In this document: positions 1 to 7,161 of the stretch, piece after piece
Layout: each line of letters begins with the position of its first letter
Numbering within the stretch: position 1 is the stretch's first letter
Assembly: GCA_029287695.1 (NCBI GenBank)
Contig: JARFQQ010000083.1
Coordinates: 1 to 9,146, forward strand
Origin: Gammaproteobacteria bacterium
GTDB lineage: Bacteria; Pseudomonadota; Gammaproteobacteria; Chromatiales; Chromatiaceae
DNA: 9,146 bases
Direction of reading: 5' to 3'
Translations under genes and position numbers: made by a program
Notes under the pieces: model-generated
What the model saw: only the letters and a program-made list of their open reading frames with translations
What the model was told of the DNA's origin: nothing
The model's database searches: none

Positions 1-41
1 TGTACAAGTCGTCGGCAGCGTCAGATGTGTATAAGAGACAG
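1..41 (+). other. Nextera/Tn5 sequencing adapter remnant (not genomic)
   Basis: Bases 9-41 match the Illumina Nextera read-1 transposase adapter exactly. Bases 23-41 are the 19-bp Tn5 mosaic end, AGATGTGTATAAGAGACAG. The eight bases before it (1-8) sit where an i5 index would lie in the library molecule, though I cannot confirm which index. This stretch was left by incomplete read trimming and carried into the assembly. Genuine genomic DNA begins at about base 42. The mosaic end reads as MCIRDR in one frame and MYKRQ in another. Both peptides are recurrent artefacts at the start of predicted proteins in metagenome data. Any gene call starting at 25 or 27 therefore has a false N-terminus. Confidence 0.97.
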
Positions 42-42
42 G

Positions 43-207
43 ATCACGCTCGTGACGCCTGTCATCGCCCTGATGATCGGTCATCTCTTCAATGCAGAGA
101 GTATTGGCCTTTACGAGTGGGCCGGCGCCGGGGTGATCCTTGCGGCGCTGGTGAGTTATGTCTATGGCGACCAGCTGTTGCGCAGGGCCATGGTCGAAGA
201 GCGCTGA
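43..207 (+). CDS. EamA/DMT-family transporter, C-terminal fragment (5' truncated by contig end)
   Basis: Only the last 54 residues are present, read in the frame that enters from the adapter and stops at 205-207. The fragment starts ITLVTPVIALMIGH, has an acidic turn (NAESI), then a hydrophobic helix (WAGAGVILAALVSYVYG), and ends in a short charged tail. This order, a TPV-A-G helix, a Glu-containing loop and a final Gly/Ala-rich helix, is the usual ending of EamA (drug/metabolite transporter superfamily) permeases, which have ten membrane segments. These are inner-membrane carriers for metabolites or amino acids. The substrate cannot be told from this piece. The true start lies outside the window, and the ATG at 25 is inside the adapter. 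The next gene is convergent. Another small multidrug-type permease is possible, but EamA fits best. Confidence 0.7.
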   Translation: MTLVTPVIALMIGHLFNAESIGLYEWAGAGVILAALVSYVYGDQLLRRAMVEER

Positions 208-405
208 CCTGCGGCGTATTTGCCGGGGCCGGCAAGGGCGTGCATGCGCATCGATTATGCGCAGTGACTCTTCAGTGTGCGCGATGCGTGGTGGAGAGGA
301 GCCGGGAGGCGAATGCTCATCAGCGTGCCGATGCTTCCCGGCATCGCGATGATCTTCAGCCGGTGATTCAGGGTTGCCGTTGCGAACGCATGTTCATCAC
401 GGCAA
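208..405. other. Convergent intergenic region with several inverted repeats
   Basis: This gap separates the 3' ends of the transporter fragment (+) and the FIST gene (-). I see no gene in it. It holds at least four short dyads: TTGCCGG/CCGGCAA at 220-235, TGCGCAT/ATGCGCA at 245-263, CGATGC/GCATCG at 329-346, and a longer one at 374-405 listed separately. None is followed by a clear T-run on either strand, so none is a textbook intrinsic terminator. They could still fold at the 3' ends of the two converging transcripts. Confidence 0.5.
374..405 (-). terminator. Stem-loop directly after the FIST stop codon (possible 3' hairpin)
   Basis: The arms TTGCCGT (374-380) and ACGGCAA (399-405) are perfect complements. 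Between them lies a second dyad, GTTC/GAAC, separated from the outer stem by a 3x3 internal loop, giving one extended hairpin. It abuts the FIST stop codon (406-408). There is no U-tract on the minus-strand side, so it may be a Rho-dependent or transcript-stabilising 3' structure rather than an intrinsic terminator. Confidence 0.35.
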
Positions 406-1518
406 TCAGGTAAAAAGTGTGAGTACGCCTGTATAGCCATAAAGGGTGTCATGGTGTATCTCGCCGTTGGCGAAAAAGCCGGTCAGTGGAAAGTCTCCGA
501 GGGCCTCGTGGATCATTCTGACCTCGCGCGATTCGCCGGGAAACTGTTCACGTCCGCGGCCAAGGCAGGACACGTAGACACCGCCCTTCGGTGTCCCCCC
601 CAGACGACTGCCCAGCTTCTCGAGCATCAGGCGCATGTCCTGCTCGGCTGATTCCTCGCTGCGGGTGCAGAAGAGCAGCTCCTCGCCTTCCGTGAGGTAG
701 TCGTTGATGGCGAATAGCTTGTTGTCCGTGTCGACGCCGACCAGATTGCGGACGCGGTAATCGCTCTTGTCGCTACCGGCGATGCAAAGACCGGCGAAGA
801 TATTGCCTGCCTGCTGTTGCAGCGCTTCGAATGCTTCAATACCAAGATCCTGCATCATCACTTCGAGAGCCGGGTTGTCGTCGAGTGTGAAGGCAACGTT
901 TTCCTGTGCTTTCGTGATGCGGTGCTTGGCACCGACAGGACTGCAGCCCTGGGTGAGATTCGTCAGCACCCCGACCTCCTCGGAAAAGACGACGCCTGAA
1001 ATGCCGCCGTTGAGAACATCATCGGCCACCTGGTAGTGCGCATCTCTCGAGGAAGAGAGGCCGCCGACCAGGAAACCGTTTTCGAGCCGCTGTTGTAACC
1101 CGGTGATCAGTTGCTGGGTTTCCGGATTCAGGGGGTCGCCGTGAATCAGTGCGAAGCTGGTGGAGAAGGTCTGCAGGGCAGGTGGAAGTCCATCCAGGTC
1201 CTTTGCCTCGCTGATGAGGGGAAGCATCGCAAAGCTCTGTTCCGGGAAGTGTGCCAGCATGATGCTTGCGGCAGGCTGTTCGTAGAGCTCGACATCATTG
1301 CTGATGATGCCGAGCCCGACTGTCCCGGTCCATTGCCGGATGCCTGTCAGGGATTTGCACTGGCGCAGGAGGCTTCCGAATTCATCGGCCATGGCGTCGG
1401 TGACGTAAATGAAACCGAAGTTGGCGCCTGGAGGTATGTCGGCAAGCTGGCGCAGTGTGTCATCGATGACGGCGCTGACGTCCTCATGCTGGCTGCGGAT
1501 ACTCATGAACTGCTTCAT
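406..1518 (-). CDS. FIST-domain protein (FIST_N + FIST_C), putative small-ligand sensor
   Basis: This soluble protein of about 370 residues has no signal peptide or membrane segment. The N-terminal half, through VGGLSSSRD, fits the FIST_N domain. The C-terminal part ends in GFFANGEI followed by a Tyr/Gly-rich strand and VLTLF, the conserved closing motif of FIST_C. FIST domains are proposed from genomic context to bind small ligands such as amino acids and to feed signalling pathways; biochemical proof is sparse. The usual layout links FIST to PAS, GGDEF, kinase or chemotaxis domains. Here it stands alone and no signalling gene is visible nearby. The start is uncertain: GTG at 1524, ATG at 1518 and ATG at 1506 are all in frame and none has a good Shine-Dalgarno. 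I use the ATG at 1518. It is divergent from the SulP gene. Confidence 0.85.
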   Translation of the reverse strand: MKQFMSIRSQHEDVSAVIDDTLRQLADIPPGANFGFIYVTDAMADEFGSLLRQCKSLTGIRQWTGTVGLGIISNDVELYEQPAASIMLAHFPEQSFAMLPLISEAKDLDGLPPALQTFSTSFALIHGDPLNPETQQLITGLQQRLENGFLVGGLSSSRDAHYQVADDVLNGGISGVVFSEEVGVLTNLTQGCSPVGAKHRITKAQENVAFTLDDNPALEVMMQDLGIEAFEALQQQAGNIFAGLCIAGSDKSDYRVRNLVGVDTDNKLFAINDYLTEGEELLFCTRSEESAEQDMRLMLEKLGSRLGGTPKGGVYVSCLGRGREQFPGESREVRMIHEALGDFPLTGFFANGEIHHDTLYGYTGVLTLFT

Positions 1519-1568
1519 GCGCACAGTCTATGGTGTTGCCTGGTCTCTGCACCCATGTGGATTCTGGA

Positions 1569-1585
1569 GGAATTCATCATATTCC
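1569..1585. promoter_or_regulatory. Inverted repeat GGAAT-N7-ATTCC upstream of the FIST gene
   Basis: Perfect 5-bp arms at 1569-1573 and 1581-1585 flank a 7-bp spacer, about 50 bp upstream of the FIST start. On the minus strand the dyad contains TATGAT (1581 to 1576), a 5-of-6 match to the -10 consensus, but no good -35 box is found at 16-18 bp. The overlap of a dyad and a -10-like hexamer would suit an operator. This is only a weak candidate, and such short dyads can arise by chance. Confidence 0.2.
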
Positions 1586-1719
1586 GAAGAGCGCCGCATC
1601 ATCGGCTTGCCAGTTTCTGTGACGACAGCTGATGTGTTTAGTGCATGATTCTGATAAGTTTATGTCTGTGCATCTCAGGGGGCGGTCATACACCACGTGA
1701 AGATAATAACAACCGGCAG

Positions 1720-3579
1720 ATGACAGCATCGGAGCTATTCAGGCGTATCAGGTACATGCTGATCCCGACGTTCGACCAGATCGGCGAATTGCGGGACCCC
1801 GGCACGCTGAAGGTCGATATTCTCGCGGGCGTAACTGTTGCACTGGTCCTGGTGCCCCAGTCCATGGCCTACGCCCAGCTTGCCGGCCTGCCTCCTTACT
1901 ACGGGCTCTACGCATCTTTCCTTCCCCCGATGGTCGCTGCGATCTTCGGCTCTTCCCGACAGCTTGCCACCGGCCCGGTTGCTGTTGTCTCATTGATGAC
2001 CGCAGCCACACTCGAGCCACTCGCCACGGCCGGCAGCGAAGGTTTCCTGGTCTATGCCACCCTGCTCGCAATCCTGATCGGGCTCTTCCAGATGGCGCTC
2101 GGTCTGCTGCGTCTTGGGGTTATCGTCGATTTCCTGTCGCATCCTGTGGTCGTCGGTTTTACCAATGCGGGGGCTATCATCATCGGGACCTCGCAACTCG
2201 GCAAGCTCTTCGGGGTTGATGCGGAGAAGGCCGAACGTCATTACGAAACTGTCTACAACACCATGCTTGCGGCACTCGACAGCATGCACTGGCCGACCCT
2301 CTGGATGGCGATCATCTCGATCACCATCATGGTCGCACTGCGGAGATGGTCACCGTCCCTGCCAAACGTACTGATCGCTGTGGTGCTCACGACCCTGCTC
2401 TCCTGGTTCACGGGTTATGCCGAAAAGGGTGGCGCGATCGTCGGCAACATTCCGAAGGGACTGCCGGAGTTCGCATTGCCCCGATTCGACATGGATATCA
2501 TTCTCGAACTGGCAACATCCGCAATCATCATCTCGCTGATCGGTTTCATGGAGGCCATCTCCATTGCGAAAGCGATGGCAGCCCGTACGCGGCAGCGTCT
2601 CGACGCCAACCAGGAACTCGTCGGGCAGGGACTCTCGAATATCGTTTCAGGACTGTTCAGCGGATATGCGGTGTCCGGCTCCTTTTCGCGTTCGGCTGTC
2701 AACATCGGTGCAGGTGCGCGCACCGGCTTCTCGTCGATCGTGACCGGACTCGTCGTCGGCCTCACGCTACTGTTCCTGACACCACTGCTATACCACCTGC
2801 CCCAGGCAACACTGGCCTCGATCATCATCATGGCGGTCATCGGTCTCGTGAAAATCAAACCGATCGTGCATGCCTGGAAGGCTGAGAAGCATGATGGCAT
2901 CGTCGCAGTGACGACATTCATTCTGACCCTCGTCATGGCCCCGCACCTCGACAAGGGGATCCTCGTCGGGGTAGTGCTCTCCATGGGGCTTTTCATCTAC
3001 CGCACCATGCGTCCGCGTTTTGCCAGGGTCGCGCGTTTTCATGACGGTACCTTTCGTGATTTGAAAATCCACCCGCAGCTCAGAACCTGTCCGAACATCG
3101 TCGTAATCCGCTTTGACATGTCGCTCTACTATGCGAATGCCGGCTACTTCGAGACCAAGGTGCTGCAGGTCTTTGCAGATCATCCGGACGCAAAATTCAT
3201 CATTCTCGATGCCGAAGGGATCAATATGCTGGATTCCACCGGCGAGATGATTCTTACGCAATTGCGTGACCGCCTCGATGCAGCGGGCGTGAAGTTCCTT
3301 GTTGCCCGCATGAAACGCCAGTTCATGCAAAGCATGCGCAAGACCGGCGCCATCGAGATCATGGGTGGAGAGAGTTTCTTCTCACGCCTGACTTTTGCCC
3401 TTGCCTACGCCTGGACTGACATCAAGTGCGACAGTTGCGACAACGGCAAGCACTGTCCCTACCGGGTTTCAGTTGCAAAGCAGGAGTACGAACAGCGGAT
3501 GGGAGCAACCGTCGAAGAGCTGACGGAAGGCAGGCCGCTCGGTTCCGGCGACGATGAAGCGGTCAAGCGTCCGGCCTGA
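1720..3579 (+). CDS. SulP-family (SLC26-type) anion permease with STAS domain and Cys-rich tail
   Basis: This inner-membrane transporter of 619 residues has the usual SulP length. The permease domain shows family hallmarks: LVPQSMAYAQLAGLPP near the N-terminus, then FGSSRQLATGPVAVVSLM, VVGFTNAGAIIIGTSQL and SFSRSAVNIGAGA. A cytoplasmic STAS domain spans about 459-565 and carries DSTG (505-508), the position equivalent to the regulatory Ser motif of SpoIIAA-like STAS proteins. SulP members carry sulfate, bicarbonate or organic anions, often with Na+ or H+; sequence alone does not settle the substrate. After STAS comes an unusual CX2CX5C (570, 573, 579) followed by PYRV. I chose the ATG at 1720 because the extra 25 residues from an ATG at 1645 are polar and not family-like. 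An ATG at 1756 is also possible. None has a strong ribosome site. I see no convincing promoter in 1525-1719. Confidence 0.93.
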   Translation: MTASELFRRIRYMLIPTFDQIGELRDPGTLKVDILAGVTVALVLVPQSMAYAQLAGLPPYYGLYASFLPPMVAAIFGSSRQLATGPVAVVSLMTAATLEPLATAGSEGFLVYATLLAILIGLFQMALGLLRLGVIVDFLSHPVVVGFTNAGAIIIGTSQLGKLFGVDAEKAERHYETVYNTMLAALDSMHWPTLWMAIISITIMVALRRWSPSLPNVLIAVVLTTLLSWFTGYAEKGGAIVGNIPKGLPEFALPRFDMDIILELATSAIIISLIGFMEAISIAKAMAARTRQRLDANQELVGQGLSNIVSGLFSGYAVSGSFSRSAVNIGAGARTGFSSIVTGLVVGLTLLFLTPLLYHLPQATLASIIIMAVIGLVKIKPIVHAWKAEKHDGIVAVTTFILTLVMAPHLDKGILVGVVLSMGLFIYRTMRPRFARVARFHDGTFRDLKIHPQLRTCPNIVVIRFDMSLYYANAGYFETKVLQVFADHPDAKFIILDAEGINMLDSTGEMILTQLRDRLDAAGVKFLVARMKRQFMQSMRKTGAIEIMGGESFFSRLTFALAYAWTDIKCDSCDNGKHCPYRVSVAKQEYEQRMGATVEELTEGRPLGSGDDEAVKRPA

Positions 3580-3606
3580 GCATACGGGCCCTTGTATCGC
3601 TATTGA

Positions 3607-3622
3607 AGGAGGGACCTCTCCT
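3607..3622. terminator. Short hairpin between the convergent SulP and exported-protein genes
   Basis: AGGAG (3607-3611) and CTCCT (3618-3622) enclose a six-base loop in the 55-bp gap between the two convergent stop codons. The stem is only 5 bp and neither strand has a T-run after it, so it is at best a weak bidirectional terminator. An imperfect dyad with GU pairs also lies at about 3582-3597 (ATACGG/TTGTAT). Confidence 0.25.
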
Positions 3623-3634
3623 CTGTGCAACGCG

Positions 3635-4522
3635 TCAGTAGGCCAGGTCGTCAAGTGAGTCATGCAGCAGCAGAGTCGCCGTGAACAGCGTCTCACTCTT
3701 GTCGCCCGTCAGGTAGCCGAGTTCCAGCAGCGTCAGCAGCATGCCGCCACTCTCACCCTCTGCCGCATCCTTCACATTGATGGTGAATTCGAGCGCGGCC
3801 TCTTCGCCGGGTGCGACTCTGAGTGGCTGTCCCAGTTCGAAAACCTGCGTCTGTTCGCGCCAGTCGAGTACCGCGCTCTCGATTCCGGGGCGCAGGTTCG
3901 TCGCAATGATCTCGGCATCCGCATCGCCGCCCCACGAGAGCTGATGCGTGAAACGCAGGTCGCTGACAGTCAAGGCGACATGGCCTCTGTTCGCGAGCCT
4001 GATTCTGATAACCGCTGTTTCGATGTTGGAGGCGAGATAGTCGATGAAATCGAATGGCCAGTCGTTGTCGCCATCATAGATATGCCGCGCCGGATTCTTG
4101 ACCTGGTCGGCCGGCACAGTCGAATAGAACTCCGATTTCAGTTGCTGCATCGCCTGCTTGTCGGCTCTTGCGTCGTAGAGGTGGTACCAGATCGTCCTGT
4201 GTATCTGCTCGTCGATCACCCATTCGAGGCTGTGATAGAGCGTTCCATCGCTGCCGGGGTGGAGGGCGCCATGACCAAGAACGCGATAATCGGGATTCCC
4301 TTCGATGCTGTCACCCACTGGCACTTCCTGACTGAGCTGGAGTACATCCGCCAGCTCCGGCTCGATATCCTGTGCCCTGACCTTGCGCAGTTGCCAGTTA
4401 CCGTACCTGTCGACCGGGCTGGTCGGCGTCTGCAAGGTAATCGATTCGATGACGAGTCCATTACTGGCGGAAGCCACCGGGGTCAGTATGAAGAGGAGTA
4501 GCAGGAGGGATAGTCTTGTCAT
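3635..4522 (-). CDS. Exported protein of unknown function
   Basis: I do not recognise this 295-residue protein. It begins MTRLSLLLLLFILTPVASASNG, a clear Sec signal peptide with a likely cut after A17-S18-A19 and no lipobox Cys. The mature part should therefore be a soluble periplasmic or secreted protein. It has no Cys and no further membrane segment. It is acidic, with many alternating hydrophobic stretches (AVIRIRLANRGHVALTVSDL, AALEFTINV), which suggests mostly beta structure, possibly an Ig-like fold in the C-terminal half. The middle is rich in aromatics and charged residues (EWVIDEQIHRTIWYHLYDA). The frame is open up to 4675, but the upstream 51 residues are low-quality and would bury the signal peptide, so the ATG at 4522 (AGG six bases upstream) is preferred. 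It is convergent with SulP and divergent from ftsH. Confidence 0.75.
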   Translation of the reverse strand: MTRLSLLLLLFILTPVASASNGLVIESITLQTPTSPVDRYGNWQLRKVRAQDIEPELADVLQLSQEVPVGDSIEGNPDYRVLGHGALHPGSDGTLYHSLEWVIDEQIHRTIWYHLYDARADKQAMQQLKSEFYSTVPADQVKNPARHIYDGDNDWPFDFIDYLASNIETAVIRIRLANRGHVALTVSDLRFTHQLSWGGDADAEIIATNLRPGIESAVLDWREQTQVFELGQPLRVAPGEEAALEFTINVKDAAEGESGGMLLTLLELGYLTGDKSETLFTATLLLHDSLDDLAY

Positions 4523-4594
4523 GACTTGCCTGTTGAGAGATGGAAGGGTGCGGTCTGATAACCGGCCCGTGATTGAACAGTTGTTTCGTACACT

Positions 4595-4623
4595 ATCACA
4601 ACAGCTGTCGAAGACTGGCTCAA
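4595..4623 (-). promoter_or_regulatory. Candidate sigma-70 promoter for the exported-protein gene
   Basis: Reading the minus strand, TTGAGC (4623-4618) is followed after exactly 17 bases by TGTGAT (4600-4595). Each hexamer matches 4 of 6 consensus bases. The predicted start would be near 4588, giving a leader of roughly 65 bases. Found by eye; unproven. Confidence 0.33.
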
Positions 4624-4681
4624 GGGTTTCACTCCCGTTTTCAGGATTGGCGTTCGGCTTCTGCAGCAGCTTCATGGAAGG

Positions 4682-4687
4682 TATAAG
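4682..4687 (+). promoter_or_regulatory. Candidate -10 box (TATAAG) for the ftsH paralogue
   Basis: TATAAG matches 5 of 6 -10 consensus bases and lies in a locally AT-rich run about 45 bases before the ftsH ATG. No good -35 hexamer is found 16-18 bases upstream, so another sigma factor or an activator may be needed if it is real. I see no CCCCAT-type heat-shock -10. Confidence 0.28.
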
Positions 4688-4730
4688 ATTAAAAGAGTGA
4701 TGAGCAACTCAGCGAGGATGTCGACCGGCC

Positions 4731-6623
4731 ATGAATGGTGAACAGAGACCACTCTACAGGATGCCGAACTGGCTCGTTTTCCTCTTCATTTTGCTGGTTG
4801 CGGGTGTCGTCCTGCGGTTTCCTGCGGGACCGGATGAGCCCGTTGCGGACGTTGCCTATTCTACCTTCAAGCAACTGCTTGCCGATGACAGCATCAAGAC
4901 TGTTACGCTGCGCGGAAACGCCGTTGAAGGCGAATTGCATGCGGCTGAAACCCTCGGGCCCGAGGATCAACTTGCAAGCCGTTTCAGGACGCGTATCCCG
5001 CAATTCGGTGATGATGCGTTGCTCGGGCAGCTTGAGCAAAGGAGTGTCGAGGTGGAGGTCGCGGACGGGGAGGGCGCAAGCCCGCTGGTCAGTTTCCTGA
5101 TCGCCCTGCTGCCATGGGTGATCTTCCTGGGCTTTTTCTACTGGCTCATGCGGCAGGCGCGCCGCAACATCATCGGCGGCGTCGGTGGCCAGAGCGAGTT
5201 GCGCAAGTTCCTGCAGCCGCCGGTCGAGCAGGCGGAAAAGCCACCCGTGACATTCGATGATGTCGCTGGGCAGGAAAATGCCAAGCGCGAGGTCAGTGAA
5301 CTCGTGGAGTTCCTGCGTGATCCCGAGCGTTTCAGGCGGCTTGGTGCGGATGTTCCCCATGGCGTGCTGCTCATGGGCGCGCCCGGAACAGGAAAAACAC
5401 TCCTGGCCCGCGCGCTGGCGGGCGAGGCTGGCGTTCCTTTCTTCTCGATCTCGGCTTCCGAGTTCATCGAGGTCTTTGTCGGCGTTGGCGCATCGCGTGT
5501 CAGGAAGCTCTTCGAGGCCGCCAGGGAACAGGCGCCGAGCATCCTTTTCATCGATGAGCTCGACAGCGTTGGTCGTACCCGTGGAACGGGGCTTGGCGGG
5601 GGACACGACGAGCGGGAGCAGACACTGAACCAGATACTCGCGGAGATGGATGGCTTTTCAGGTCACGAGGCGGTGATCGTGCTTGCTGCGACCAACAGGC
5701 CGGATGTGCTCGACCCGGCGTTGTTGCGTCCCGGGCGGTTCGACCGTCATGTCATGCTGGACCTTCCTGACAGCAAGGATCGCCTGGCCATCCTCAAGGT
5801 GCACAGTCGCAAGGCGAAACTTGGCGACGATATCGATCTCGGGAAAATTGCCGGGGGTACGCCGGGTTTTTCGGGCGCGGATCTCAGAAACCTCGTCAAT
5901 GAGGCGGCATTGCTGGCAGCCCGGGAGAACAGCGAAAGTGTGCAGATGCACCATTTCGAAAATGCGCGCGACAAGCTGATCCTCGGGACAGAGCGGACTC
6001 TGAGCATCCAGCCGGAAGAGCGCCACCGCCTGGCCGTCCACGAGGCCGGGCACACAGTTGTGGGATGGTTCCTGCCTTATGCCGACCCGCTCTACAAGGT
6101 TTCCATCCTGCCGCGAGGCAAGGCGCTGGGCGGCACCCAGCTGATTCCCGAGAAGGAGCGGCATACCCTGCCCGAGCAGTATCTGCATGACCAGCTTGCG
6201 CTCATGATGGCCGGTCGCACTTCAGAGAGACTCTTGCTTGGCAGTGTCAGTTCGGGTGCCGATGACGATATCCATCGCGCCACCGTGCTGGCAAGGGCGA
6301 TGGTCTCGCGCTGGGGGATGTCTGACACCGTCGGACCTGTCGATCTTCGGGAGAGCGAGGAACATCCCTTTCTCGGGCGCGAAATCGCCCAGCCCCGGCA
6401 TTTCAGCGAGAGTTCGGCGAAGGATGTCGATGACGCGGTGAGGTCGCTTCTGATCATGGCCGAGAAACGTGCCGGCGAACTGCTCGAGGATCATCGCGCG
6501 CAACTCGATCTGCTCGTGCGGCTGCTCGAGAAGGAGGAAACACTGCATCGTGCACAGATCGAGGATTGCCTCGGGCCGGTCACGAACCGGGAGAGGGGTA
6601 ACTGGATCTCGGTTGCCGGCTGA
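4731..6623 (+). CDS. ftsH: FtsH-family membrane AAA+ zinc metalloprotease (accessory paralogue)
   Basis: This 630-residue ATP-driven protease would degrade membrane and misfolded proteins as a hexamer in the inner membrane. Order: membrane helix 1 (about 13-30), FtsH extracytoplasmic domain (about 35-110, with [10 protein letters not shown]), helix 2 (about 118-140), AAA+ module and M41 peptidase. Key residues are Walker A GAPGTGKT (216-223), pore loop FVG (249-251), Walker B IDE (D275, E276), arginine fingers in LRPGRFDR (R333, R336), zinc site HEAGH (437-441) and third zinc ligand D513. All catalytic elements are intact. The peptidase stretch [20 protein letters not shown] with GADDDI is closer to mitochondrial m-AAA/Bacteroidetes-type FtsH than to E. 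coli FtsH. The usual rlmE-ftsH-folP setting is absent, so this is probably a second copy. Start ATG 4731; a GAGG lies about 14 bases upstream, somewhat far. Confidence 0.93.
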   Translation: MNGEQRPLYRMPNWLVFLFILLVAGVVLRFPAGPDEPVADVAYSTFKQLLADDSIKTVTLRGNAVEGELHAAETLGPEDQLASRFRTRIPQFGDDALLGQLEQRSVEVEVADGEGASPLVSFLIALLPWVIFLGFFYWLMRQARRNIIGGVGGQSELRKFLQPPVEQAEKPPVTFDDVAGQENAKREVSELVEFLRDPERFRRLGADVPHGVLLMGAPGTGKTLLARALAGEAGVPFFSISASEFIEVFVGVGASRVRKLFEAAREQAPSILFIDELDSVGRTRGTGLGGGHDEREQTLNQILAEMDGFSGHEAVIVLAATNRPDVLDPALLRPGRFDRHVMLDLPDSKDRLAILKVHSRKAKLGDDIDLGKIAGGTPGFSGADLRNLVNEAALLAARENSESVQMHHFENARDKLILGTERTLSIQPEERHRLAVHEAGHTVVGWFLPYADPLYKVSILPRGKALGGTQLIPEKERHTLPEQYLHDQLALMMAGRTSERLLLGSVSSGADDDIHRATVLARAMVSRWGMSDTVGPVDLRESEEHPFLGREIAQPRHFSESSAKDVDDAVRSLLIMAEKRAGELLEDHRAQLDLLVRLLEKEETLHRAQIEDCLGPVTNRERGNWISVAG

Positions 6624-7134
6624 TCCGGCCTTCCCGGTAGATCGCCATCTCCCTTGCATGCCGTTGCCTGTCGGGATCCGGCTCTGCGGGTACCGTCCGG
6701 ATGCCGTCGACATAGTCGTGCCGCAGGCCGGCAGCAAGCGCCCCGCGCAGTACATGTTCCCTGTACCAGGTGTAGGGCCTTAGCGCCGGATCGATTCGGG
6801 TCGCCCGGTAGGTTTCTGCGCGCATCGTGCAACCGCTGTTGTCAGCAACCACCACGGAGCATCGTTCATATCCCGCTCCGGTTCCCTCAATGTGATCCAG
6901 GACAGCGAGTTGATCCCTCTCCAGCAGGAAAAGAACCCCGTGCACAGAATCCCGGGGTTCCCCGGTCCGCCAGGCATCGCACTTGGCCGAGCCGTCCTTT
7001 CCGATCTTGTGGAACATCAGCCTGTGATCCTGAAGGGTGGCAATGCCGAGAGGTTCTGCGCTCGATACGCGCATTTTCAGGCGCATCCGGGACATGTTGG
7101 AGCCGTAGGCAAAATAGTGGACAAGGCTGGTCAT
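6580..7134 (-). CDS. Gamma-glutamylcyclotransferase family protein
   Basis: The 184-residue soluble protein starts MTSLVHYFAYGSNMS; YGSN is the substrate-binding loop that defines the GGCT-like fold. HGVLFLLERDQLAVLDHIEG places the predicted catalytic acid at E83, matching the Glu of human GGCT, and the following GYERCSV also fits. The length is close to human GGCT (188) and longer than the small YtfP type. The family converts gamma-glutamyl amino acids to 5-oxoproline plus the free amino acid; some members act on other gamma-glutamyl amines. It follows the cds1-like gene by 27 bp on the same strand, so the two are probably cotranscribed. Residues from about 171 on form a poorly conserved tail encoded opposite the 3' end of ftsH. 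The Shine-Dalgarno is weak, which may mean translation depends on the upstream gene. Confidence 0.87.
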   Translation of the reverse strand: MTSLVHYFAYGSNMSRMRLKMRVSSAEPLGIATLQDHRLMFHKIGKDGSAKCDAWRTGEPRDSVHGVLFLLERDQLAVLDHIEGTGAGYERCSVVVADNSGCTMRAETYRATRIDPALRPYTWYREHVLRGALAAGLRHDYVDGIRTVPAEPDPDRQRHAREMAIYREGRISRQPRSSYPSPGS

Positions 7135-7161
7135 GCGATCACTGATTGCTCATCAATGGCT

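Noticed and set aside
23..41. Tn5/IS50 mosaic end as evidence of a natural transposon
   Set aside because: It is joined to the synthetic Nextera read-1 sequence at the extreme contig end. No transposase gene or second end is present.
27..413. Plus-strand frame of 128 codons beginning MYKRQ
   Set aside because: Its start is inside the Tn5 mosaic end, and the rest is an Arg/Cys/His-rich out-of-frame reading across the transporter end and the gap.
1111..1632. Plus-strand open frame of 173 codons opposite the FIST gene
   Set aside because: It lies antisense to a well-supported domain protein, with no recognisable motif of its own.
1645..1719. Longer SulP N-terminus from the ATG at 1645
   Set aside because: There is no ribosome site, and the polar, Asn-rich stretch is unlike SulP N-termini. 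I kept it only as an alternative start.
3662..4501. Plus-strand open frame of 279 codons opposite the exported-protein gene
   Set aside because: It has no domain I recognise and no signal peptide or ribosome site. The minus-strand frame has a clear signal peptide and sensible composition, so this is an antisense shadow of GC-rich coding DNA.
4523..4675. Upstream in-frame extension of the exported-protein gene
   Set aside because: The 51 added residues look non-coding and would place the signal peptide internally.
4689..5606. Minus-strand open frame of 305 codons opposite ftsH
   Set aside because: It runs antisense to the conserved AAA+ region, and its Arg/Gln-rich composition is typical of shadow frames.
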